Below are positions 1 through 5,108 of a DNA stretch of 7,973 nucleotides, piece after piece (position 1 is the first letter of the stretch; each line of letters begins with the position of its first letter). The notes under the pieces are model-generated. The model worked only from the letters and a program-made list of their open reading frames with translations. It was not told the origin of the DNA and did not search any database. Source of the stretch: Thermodesulfobacteriota bacterium (GTDB lineage: Bacteria; Desulfobacterota; BSN033; UBA1163); the NCBI GenBank assembly GCA_030024065.1, contig JASEIE010000193.1, positions 1 to 7,973 on the forward strand, written 5' to 3'. A program made the position numbers and the translations under genes.

Positions 1-90
1 TCCACTACCCGGGGGTTGATTATTGTTCGGAAAGTCAGGAGACCTTCCACTACCCCGGGGTTGATTATTGTTTGGAAGGTCAGGAGACCT
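1..90 (-). repeat. Two tandem 45-bp repeats, in frame within the RAYT gene
   Basis: Positions 1-45 and 46-90 are the same 45-bp unit, differing at three positions (11/56, 28/73 and 33/78). Because 45 is a multiple of three the unit adds 15 codons without disturbing the frame, encoding RSPD(L/F)PNNNQP(R/P)GSG. Each unit holds a REP-like hairpin. The repeat lies just after the HUH motif, where RAYT-like proteins often have a loop of variable length (family knowledge). More copies may continue left of the window. Confidence 0.9.
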
Positions 91-336
91 GCTGTTACCC
101 AGTGATTCACAAATCATGTGAATATGATCGGGCATGACAATAAATCCTTTTAGTTTAAAATCCCCTCGTTCTTCATAGAACAACAAAGTGCTTACAGCCG
201 CTTTAGCAATGGCTTTGTACTTAAATACCTCAACACGCTTATTTGTGACCATCGTAATAAAATGGTAGCCTTCGTTATATTTTCGTTTTTTCGATGGCAG
301 GTCAGGAGACCTGCCGCTACCCATTGGTCTATCCAT
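1..336 (-). CDS. REP-associated tyrosine transposase (Y1_Tnp / RAYT), 5' part, runs off left edge
   Basis: This is the N-terminal 112 codons of a single-strand DNA transposase of the IS200-like Y1 (HUH) superfamily, read without a stop from the ATG at 336 to the window edge. The diagnostic piece is residues 65-75, FIVMPDHIHMI, whose His71 and His73 form the HUH metal-binding pair; before it, residues 22-64 (EGYHFITMVTNKR..., ...FYEERGDFKLKG) fit the usual strand-helix-strand start of the fold. The catalytic tyrosine helix lies beyond the edge. Starts at 339 (GTG), 336 and 324 (both ATG) are in frame and none has a clear ribosome binding site. The peptide GSGRSPDLP near the N terminus recurs twice after the HUH motif because REP-like hairpins are embedded in frame. 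The gene begins 17-20 bases after the coxS stop, where a molybdenum-subunit gene might have been expected. Family assignment is confident; whether the protein is intact is not known. Confidence 0.85.
   Translation of the reverse strand, partial: MDRPMGSGRSPDLPSKKRKYNEGYHFITMVTNKRVEVFKYKAIAKAAVSTLLFYEERGDFKLKGFIVMPDHIHMICESLGNSRSPDLPNNNQPRGSGRSPDFPNNNQPPGSG
29..53 (-). repeat. REP-like unit C: GTAG foot plus 8-bp hairpin with one mismatch
   Basis: Minus-strand GTAG at 50-53 precedes GGAAGGTC-TCCT-GACTTTCC (29-48), an 8-bp stem with a single mismatch (33 against 44). Orientation and loop are identical to units A and B. Another GTAG foot at 5-8 shows that a further unit begins at the left edge of the window. 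Confidence 0.65.
74..100 (-). repeat. REP-like unit B: hairpin with GTAA foot
   Basis: The same core as unit A, AGGTC-TCCT-GACCT (77-90 on the minus strand), with only the 5-bp inner stem preserved. The foot tetranucleotide is GTAA instead of GTAG. It encodes SRSPDLP of the RAYT loop. It looks like a decayed copy. Confidence 0.6.
296..322 (-). repeat. REP-like unit A: GTAG foot plus perfect 8-bp hairpin
   Basis: On the minus strand GTAG (317-320) is followed by one base and then by a hairpin with a perfect 8-bp stem: GGCAGGTC (minus, 308-315) and GACCTGCC (296-303) around a TCCT loop (304-307). A GTAG tetranucleotide at the foot of a palindrome is the recognised architecture of REP sequences mobilised by RAYT proteins. 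The unit overlaps RAYT codons 5-14. Confidence 0.75.
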
Positions 337-356
337 CACTGTTTCGTGCTTCGAAT

Positions 357-824
357 TTATAATTGTCCGCTTACTGCTTTAATCGCCTGGATGATCTGAA
401 GATAACCGGTGCAGCGACAGAGATTTCCTGCGATCCCTGTTCGAATCTCCTCTTCCGTGGGTTTTGGGTTTTCATCGAGAAGGGCCTTGGCAGAGAGAAC
501 CATCCCGGGCGTACAGAAACCACACTGGATGGCTCCATATTCAATAAAAGCCTTCTGGATGGAGTGAAGGTTACCCTGGACATCGGTCAGGCCTTCAATC
601 GTTGTGACAACCTTTCCATCCGCCTCCAGCGCGGGCAGGATACAGGAGTTAACGGTCTTTCTATCTACCAGGACAGTGCAGGCGCCGCATTCACCCATGC
701 CACATCCTTCCTTTGTTCCGGTGAGTTCTAATTTGTCTCTTAGAAGCTGCAGGAGGGTGAGGTGGGGTTCGATCTCGACCTGAATGGGCTCTCCGTTCAA
801 AATAAAATGGATGGCTCTCTTCAT
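357..824 (-). CDS. 2Fe-2S subunit of a xanthine dehydrogenase/CO dehydrogenase-type molybdenum hydroxylase (CoxS/XdhC-like)
   Basis: This 155-residue protein is the small iron-sulfur subunit that passes electrons from the molybdenum site to the FAD subunit. It has both expected domains: an N-terminal plant-ferredoxin-like cluster with Cys41, Cys46, Cys49 and Cys61 (EGCGMGECGACT), and a helical C-terminal domain with Cys101, Cys104, Cys136 and Cys138 (QCGFCTPGM ... GNLCRCTGY). Length and motif spacing are normal for the family. The start at 824 is preferred over the longer open frame to 890 because AAGGAGA (832-838) lies 7 bases upstream and the fold begins right there. It follows coxM in the same direction after a 162-bp repeat spacer. 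No catalytic large subunit is seen after it. The substrate cannot be told from this subunit; the family includes aldehyde, purine, nicotinate and aryl-CoA hydroxylases or reductases. Confidence 0.95.
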   Translation of the reverse strand: MKRAIHFILNGEPIQVEIEPHLTLLQLLRDKLELTGTKEGCGMGECGACTVLVDRKTVNSCILPALEADGKVVTTIEGLTDVQGNLHSIQKAFIEYGAIQCGFCTPGMVLSAKALLDENPKPTEEEIRTGIAGNLCRCTGYLQIIQAIKAVSGQL

Positions 825-986
825 CTGGGAATCTCCTTCAGCCTGATTTAAATTCCAATCACCAAATCCCAAACTCCAAATAATACCCAATTACCAATAC
901 CCAAATAACCAAAAAATGCGATCCATTGGAGCTTGGTTATTGGAGCTTATTTGATGTTTGGTTATTGGTTCTTGGTGATTTATTAC
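825..986. repeat. CAA-rich degenerate repeat spacer between coxM and coxS
   Basis: This 162-bp gap holds no gene. Its left half is made of degenerate CCAAAT/ACCCAA units and its right half of the complementary TTGG/GGTTATTGG type, so it can fold back on itself. An outer inverted repeat AATCACCAA (857-865) / TTGGTGATT (972-980) is exact. TTGGTTATTGG occurs twice (933-943, 958-968), and TTGGAGCTT occurs at 926-934 and 940-948. The only clear functional signal is the coxS ribosome binding site near 832-838. Spacers of this kind recur in some Desulfobacterota genomes, in my recollection. Confidence 0.7.
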
Positions 987-1958
987 CTACCACAGTCTCA
1001 CCGGGAAAATCGTTTCTTCCGGTCTTAATATCCTCTCGATACATCTCATGGCCATGCGTTTCACCAGGACCTTAATCATGTCCCTGCGGTACCAGGCTTC
1101 TCCGCGTATAGAGTCTCTGGGCTGGGCTTCCTCAGAGGCCGTGAGAGCCACTTTTTCAAGGAGCTCATCACTTAGCTTCTTACCACGGAGGAAATCCTCG
1201 GCCTTTTTTGCCCTGATGGGAGTGGGAGCAGCCACTCCCAGAGCAATCCGGATTTCCTTACAGATCAGCTCATCTTCCTCGAGGGAATGGAGGACTGTGG
1301 AGATAGGGGAAGTGTTGCAGAGGAGGTCCGGGCAGGTGACAGTTGATTTATCAAGAGAGAGGAGGACAGCAACCCCAAGGATAGGAAGGTCGAGGGCCTG
1401 TCTTCTCTGGTGTTTCCAATAAGCAGAGCCTGTGTTGGGAAGGGGTTTTGGAATGACAATCTCTGTGAGGATTTCGTCCTGCTGTAAGAGAGTCTCTCCA
1501 GGTCCGGCAAAGAACTGCTCCATCGGAATCGTTCTTTCAGACTTCGAACTCTTCAGCTTAACCTGCGCACTTAGGACAAGAAGGGGGGCGGCTGTATCGG
1601 CAGAGGGGGCGGCTGTACAGATATTGCCGCCAACCGTTGCCACATTCCGGATCTGAACGGAGCCGAGGACATCGACGGCATCGGTCAGAGCAGAAAATTC
1701 TTTCCTGATTCTTTCTGACTTTTCAATGGCACGATGAGTCACCATCGGGCCAATCCTGAGCATTCCGTTATAATCAATTTGACCCAATCCCGGGACCCCT
1801 TGAAGGGAGATGAGGATATCCGGAAACAGCTTCTTCTGCTTGATCATGACGATGACATCCGTGCCTCCTGCGATGAGCCGGGCCTTATTTCCGTATCGAT
1901 TTAAGAGGGAAAGAGCCTCATCAAGGGTCTTGGGTTTAAGGTAGTCAAACCTTTTCAT
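987..1958 (-). CDS. FAD-binding subunit of a xanthine dehydrogenase/CO dehydrogenase-type molybdenum hydroxylase (CoxM/XdhB-like)
   Basis: This 323-residue flavoprotein subunit takes electrons from the 2Fe-2S subunit. FAD-binding signatures are present: LIAGGTDVIVMIK (28-40) and RNVATVGGNICTAAPSAD (104-121). The C-terminal CO-dehydrogenase flavoprotein domain is seen at 239-292 (ALGVAAPTPIRAKKAE ... WYRRDM). The start at 1958 is chosen because GGAGGT (1963-1968) precedes it; the upstream in-frame ATG at 1970 overlaps that site. The gene begins 20 bases after dctM, so the two are probably co-transcribed. It is longer than the usual 280-300 residues: about 27 extra residues (205-231, with Cys209 and Cys214) sit between LLSLDK and the LICKEIRIALG strand, and the C terminus has a short extension. 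It lacks the Cys-rich loop after the GGN motif that carries the 4Fe-4S cluster of 4-hydroxybenzoyl-CoA reductase beta subunits, so it is not that subtype. Confidence 0.92.
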   Translation of the reverse strand: MKRFDYLKPKTLDEALSLLNRYGNKARLIAGGTDVIVMIKQKKLFPDILISLQGVPGLGQIDYNGMLRIGPMVTHRAIEKSERIRKEFSALTDAVDVLGSVQIRNVATVGGNICTAAPSADTAAPLLVLSAQVKLKSSKSERTIPMEQFFAGPGETLLQQDEILTEIVIPKPLPNTGSAYWKHQRRQALDLPILGVAVLLSLDKSTVTCPDLLCNTSPISTVLHSLEEDELICKEIRIALGVAAPTPIRAKKAEDFLRGKKLSDELLEKVALTASEEAQPRDSIRGEAWYRRDMIKVLVKRMAMRCIERILRPEETIFPVRLW

Positions 1959-1978
1959 GGAGACCTCCATTTTTAAAA

Positions 1979-3274
1979 TTATCTGACTAAACCGGGCAAA
2001 AAGAGGACGATCTTTGGGAAGAGGAGTATCATCGCCATCGTAACCGCATAGGCCGGAATGAACCAGAGAACGCCCTTAAAAACAGTTGAGAGTGGAATAT
2101 CCTCAGCCATGCCAGCGACGACATAGGCGCAGATGCCTACAGGTGGGGTGACGGCGCCCATGGTGGTAACCACTGTGAGAATGCATCCAAACCAGATCGG
2201 ATCATAGCCTAATTTCATCGCCATGGGAAAAAAGATGGGAATCGAAATTAACAGGAAACCAAGAGCATCCATCACCATTCCTGCGATCGCATAAATAATC
2301 AGTATGCAGACCATGATCATATACGGAGGCACCTGAAGGGTCGAAACAAAATCGACCGCCAGAAAGGGGAGACGGCTGATTGTTAAAAACCGGCCGAAGA
2401 TCACAGCCCCCCAGACGATCACAATCACCATGCAGGTCACCCTCAAGGCATCAATAATCGCTGAAACAAACCCCTTGAAAGAAAGTTTTTTTCTCACACC
2501 TCCTGCGACCACCAAGGCGAAGAAGGCGCCGGCTGCCCCGGCCTCTGTGGGAGTATAGGCTCCGGTATAAAGTCCTCCCATGACGAGTCCAAAAAGGATA
2601 ATCATCTCCGTCATACCGGGAGTTGCCTTAATCTTATCGATCAGACTCACCCTCGGCCCTCCGGGACCCCACTCCGGATGCCTCACACAAAGAAGATAGA
2701 TCGTGATTGTGAATAGGGCGGCCATCAGAATTCCTGGCAGGGTCGAGCCCCAGAAAAGCTTGCCGATGGACTGTCCGGTCTGTATGCCATAAACGATCAG
2801 CACAACGCTCGGTGGGATGACTACCCCCAGGGTTGAACCACATGCAATCGAGCCAGCCGAAAGCGCTTTATTATAATTGTACTTCTTCATCTCTGGCAGG
2901 GCTACGGTCGTCATGGTGGCTGCCGTAGCGTTATTGGAGCCACAGATTGCGGCAAACCCCGCGCAGGCCATGATCGTGGCCATGGCGATTCCACCCCGGG
3001 TCCGGCCAAACCATTTATAGGCCGTTTCGTAGAGGTTCTTATTGACTCCAGAATGAAAACAGATCGTCCCCATCAGGATGAAGAGAGGGATCACTGTAAG
3101 GCTATAAGAGGAAAAAATGGACCAGGTCTCCGTGCCGATTGTGGAAAGGGCGGAACTCAAACTCGTCACATGCCAGATTCCCAAAAAACCAACCAATGCC
3201 ATTGAAAAGCCGACAGGCATCTGCAAGACGATCATCACGACCAGAAGGATAAGAATCCCGATGAGTCCGGTCAT
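1979..3274 (-). CDS. dctM: TRAP transporter large membrane subunit (DctM family)
   Basis: This 431-residue integral inner-membrane protein forms the ion-coupled transport channel of a tripartite ATP-independent periplasmic (TRAP) transporter, normally driven by a sodium or proton gradient. Hydrophobic helices fill the whole length. The family signature is at 112-156: GSNNATAATMTTVALPEM, then a region ending GSTLGVVIPPS. A second inverted-type re-entrant region appears near TPTEAGAAGAFFALV, and TPPVGICAYVVAGMA lies in the C-terminal half. Length is typical. Its ATG directly follows the dctQ stop codon (TAG-ATG, no gap), with AAGGAGA (3282-3288) inside the end of dctQ, so translation is likely coupled. 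The cargo cannot be deduced from this subunit. Confidence 0.96.
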   Translation of the reverse strand: MTGLIGILILLVVMIVLQMPVGFSMALVGFLGIWHVTSLSSALSTIGTETWSIFSSYSLTVIPLFILMGTICFHSGVNKNLYETAYKWFGRTRGGIAMATIMACAGFAAICGSNNATAATMTTVALPEMKKYNYNKALSAGSIACGSTLGVVIPPSVVLIVYGIQTGQSIGKLFWGSTLPGILMAALFTITIYLLCVRHPEWGPGGPRVSLIDKIKATPGMTEMIILFGLVMGGLYTGAYTPTEAGAAGAFFALVVAGGVRKKLSFKGFVSAIIDALRVTCMVIVIVWGAVIFGRFLTISRLPFLAVDFVSTLQVPPYMIMVCILIIYAIAGMVMDALGFLLISIPIFFPMAMKLGYDPIWFGCILTVVTTMGAVTPPVGICAYVVAGMAEDIPLSTVFKGVLWFIPAYAVTMAMILLFPKIVLFLPGLVR

Positions 3275-3766
3275 CTATTTTTCTCCTTTTTCAGAAAGAA
3301 AAGATTTCAAAAAATCGATCATCAGGACAAAGGCGAGAAGAAGACAACAGATGGCGACGACATAAACAAAGGGGTAATAGATGATCCTTAAGGTCTCCGA
3401 TGTCTCACCTCTTTTCCAGATAGTGGTGGCGTAGACTGCGCTCTGCCATGCCACCAGAACGAAGAAAATCATGCAGACAAAGGAATTGATGGCATGTATC
3501 ATCCTTTTGATTCGTTTTGAATATCGATTGGCTAAGATATCCACCGAAATATGACTTCGGGTAATCTGACCATAACCAAGAGTCAAAGCGACGACGAGGG
3601 CTCCGAAGAAACCCACCAGTTCATAAGCCCCTGTGAGAGGAGATCCCATTGACCTTAACAACATATTGGCACAGGCAATGCCCGTCAATGTCAGAAGTGC
3701 AATCCCACCCATCCAGGTGAACCATTTGTTCAAGACACCACTGATTTTATCCAGTCCGAATAACAT
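3275..3766 (-). CDS. dctQ: TRAP transporter small membrane subunit (DctQ family)
   Basis: This 163-residue membrane protein pairs with DctM in the TRAP transporter. Four hydrophobic segments are visible, at about 19-39, 48-66, 88-108 and 130-152, the number expected for DctQ. The region GAYELVGFFGALVVALTLGYGQITRSHISVDIL (start and end quoted in part: GAYELVGFF ... RSHISVDIL) matches the conserved family core, in which the charged R-x-H-x-x-V-D comes just after the second helix. The start at 3766 has GAGGT (3772-3776) upstream. It is fused end to start with dctM and separated from dctP by a 93-bp gap that contains a strong hairpin. Confidence 0.94.
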   Translation of the reverse strand: MLFGLDKISGVLNKWFTWMGGIALLTLTGIACANMLLRSMGSPLTGAYELVGFFGALVVALTLGYGQITRSHISVDILANRYSKRIKRMIHAINSFVCMIFFVLVAWQSAVYATTIWKRGETSETLRIIYYPFVYVVAICCLLLAFVLMIDFLKSFLSEKGEK

Positions 3767-3805
3767 AGCTTACCTCATCTGCCCGAAATGAGGCCGGTTT
3801 TTGGG

Positions 3806-3838
3806 AAAAGGAGGGGGGCAGGGGCCTCCCCTCCTTTT
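3806..3838. terminator. Intra-operon hairpin between dctP and dctQ: attenuator or terminator
   Basis: A perfect 11-bp stem pairs AAAAGGAGGGG (3806-3816) with CCCCTCCTTTT (3828-3838) around an 11-base loop. It lies 22 bases downstream of the dctP stop and 40 bases before the dctQ start. On the minus strand the 3' arm ends in TTTT followed by CCC, so the U tract is short; on the plus strand it is followed by one more T. A partial terminator here would give more binding protein than membrane subunits, which is the common need in TRAP operons. The 3' arm could also protect the dctP message end. Confidence 0.65.
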
Positions 3839-3859
3839 TAGATCGGCAATAAAGCGAGA

Positions 3860-4909
3860 TTATTCAGGGAATTCCTTGCTGTATTTCACCTTGAATTTCA
3901 TGACATCATCGAGGATGGCCTTGGCGGGTAATCCTTTTGCCTCAACATCCTTCTGGTGTTTATCGATCATGGGTTTGAGCGCGGCATCCCATCTCGAGAT
4001 TTCCTTTGATGAGAGCCTGTACACCTGGACGTTGTGAGTTTTTTCAGACCACTTCATCGCTTCTTTCACGTGATTGTCCACATATTGTCCTGTCCAGATC
4101 GCCTGATCTTTTCGAAGGTCATCCATGACCTTCTTCACATCCGCAGGCAGGGAGTCCCATTTCTTTTGATTCATCACCACTGCGAATGAAACGACGAAAA
4201 GGTTGAGATTTTCAGTCACATGGCGGGTGAATTCTGCAAATTTGAAGTCCTTCATCACTTCGAGGGAAGAGACCAAGCCTTTGATCACACCTTTCTGTAA
4301 CGACTCTGGGACATCTGACATGGGCATACCTACGGCTGCGGCACCGAGGAGTTCAAGGATCTTTGCACCGGTTCCGGAGGCCCTCAGTTCATAGCCCTTT
4401 AAATCCTCCAGACCGAGGATGGGCTTCATGGACATGATGTTTGCCGGTGGGCAGGTGAACATGGTGAGGACCTTGAATTTTTCGAGTTCTTTGGGCTTAT
4501 ATTTCTCCACGAGTTCCGAGAGCGCGGCGCTTGCCACGGTGGAGCTTGGCCATCCGAGAGGTAGATCGACGAATTCCACAACAGGGAACATTCCCGGAAA
4601 GTAAGAGGTACAGGTGCTGCCAATATCTGCCGTTCCAGCGGCAACCCCATCGAACATGTTTTTGGCATGGAGCAGGGTGCCTCCCGGATAGGTATCTATC
4701 TTCACCTTTCCGGCAGTCCTTTTTTCGACCTCTGTTTTCCACCTTTCCATCTGAACGCACGGAAAGGTCGGGGCCGGTGGAAAGTTCGCGTAACTCAGTT
4801 TAATCTGTGCGTGGGCAGGCGACATAAAGAGACTGCTTTCCAGCAGCAGCGCCCCCATGAGTCCTAATGACATGAAAACGATCCAGCCTAATAATGTCTT
4901 TCGTTTCAT
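3860..4909 (-). CDS. dctP: TRAP transporter periplasmic substrate-binding protein (DctP family)
   Basis: This 349-residue protein captures the substrate in the periplasm and delivers it to DctQM. A Sec signal peptide is clear: MKRK, a hydrophobic core to about residue 30, and cleavage after AHA at 34/35. The mature chain starts with the family strand IKLSYANFPP. The stretch GLEDLKGYELRASGT places Arg176 at the position of the conserved arginine that binds the carboxylate in DctP proteins. MPMSDVPESLQKGVIKG follows, also typical. The substrate is therefore probably an organic acid; its identity is open. The start is supported by AAGGAGGG (4916-4923) 6 bases upstream. The gene has its own promoter and operator-like site at 4952-4983 and is followed by an attenuator hairpin. 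It lies downstream of paaK, which suggests that the imported acid is activated to a CoA ester. Confidence 0.96.
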   Translation of the reverse strand: MKRKTLLGWIVFMSLGLMGALLLESSLFMSPAHAQIKLSYANFPPAPTFPCVQMERWKTEVEKRTAGKVKIDTYPGGTLLHAKNMFDGVAAGTADIGSTCTSYFPGMFPVVEFVDLPLGWPSSTVASAALSELVEKYKPKELEKFKVLTMFTCPPANIMSMKPILGLEDLKGYELRASGTGAKILELLGAAAVGMPMSDVPESLQKGVIKGLVSSLEVMKDFKFAEFTRHVTENLNLFVVSFAVVMNQKKWDSLPADVKKVMDDLRKDQAIWTGQYVDNHVKEAMKWSEKTHNVQVYRLSSKEISRWDAALKPMIDKHQKDVEAKGLPAKAILDDVMKFKVKYSKEFPE

Positions 4910-4951
4910 TTCTAACCCTCCTTATTTAGTTTTAGATACCGGGAATTTGGC

Positions 4952-4966
4952 GTATACTGTATACAG
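4952..4966. promoter_or_regulatory. GTATAC operator-like palindromes over the dctP -10 box
   Basis: The plus strand holds GTATACTGTATAC (4952-4964), two GTATAC sites in tandem with dyad symmetry, and overlapping it the perfect 10-bp palindrome CTGTATACAG (4957-4966). Sites with a GTATAC core are typical of GntR-family regulators of the FadR/FCD type, many of which control organic-acid uptake genes (family knowledge). The position over the -10 box would suit repression relieved by the substrate. No regulator gene is in the window. Confidence 0.55.
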
Positions 4967-4983
4967 AAAAGCAAATTTGTCAA
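4956..4983 (-). promoter_or_regulatory. Sigma70-type promoter of dctP
   Basis: On the minus strand a full-consensus -35 box TTGACA (4978-4983) is separated by 16 bases from TACAGT (4956-4961; four of six consensus bases). Transcription would begin near 4948, giving a leader of about 40 bases with the dctP ribosome binding site. An operator-like palindrome covers the -10 box. Confidence 0.7.
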
Positions 4984-5029
4984 GTTTTTATTAAGTTCCA
5001 CCACCTCCTTTCAATCATTTGTGAATGGT

Positions 5030-5104
5030 GATTCGTGAATCGTGGTTCGTTTTCCATAATTCAAAACTCATAACTCATAACTCATAACTCATAACTCATA
5101 ACTC
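5030..5104. repeat. Intergenic repeats between paaK and dctP, including a 7-bp tandem array
   Basis: AACTCAT is repeated five full times and once in part at 5065-5104 (period 7). Beside it is a degenerate GATTCGTGAATC-type segment with the short inverted repeat GATTC/GAATC (5030-5034 / 5037-5041). The array begins 4 bases from the paaK stop codon, so it would be the 3' untranslated part of paaK. No classical terminator is visible there. Confidence 0.85.
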
Positions 5105-5108
5105 TACA

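Noticed and set aside
1..90. A CRISPR array, suggested by the repeated 45-bp units with hairpins.
   Set aside because: The units are directly tandem with no unique spacers, and they are read in frame within a transposase gene.
363..731. A 122-codon open frame on the plus strand.
   Set aside because: It is antisense to coxS, whose eight cluster cysteines are all in place; there is no sign that the plus frame is real.
825..890. The longer N terminus of the 2Fe-2S subunit, starting at 890.
   Set aside because: It would translate the repeat spacer and the ribosome binding site of the start at 824; the conserved fold begins at 824.
987..1958. Assignment of the FAD subunit as the 4-hydroxybenzoyl-CoA reductase beta subunit, suggested by its length and the nearby CoA ligase.
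   Set aside because: The cysteine-rich loop that binds the extra 4Fe-4S cluster in that enzyme is missing; the extra residues lie at another place.
1956..1970. The near-palindrome ATGGAG-GT-CTCCAT over the coxM start as a regulatory hairpin.
   Set aside because: The arms are only 6 bp with a 2-base centre, too tight for an RNA hairpin; it is explained by a ribosome binding site next to two ATGs.
4912..5001. A 29-codon frame starting with GTG at 5001 on the minus strand, preceded by AAGGAGGTG, a near-perfect complement of the 16S rRNA tail, and ending just before dctP.
   Set aside because: The spacing from the ribosome binding site to the GTG is too short, the dctP promoter lies inside the frame so the main transcript would not contain its start, and the peptide resembles nothing I know.
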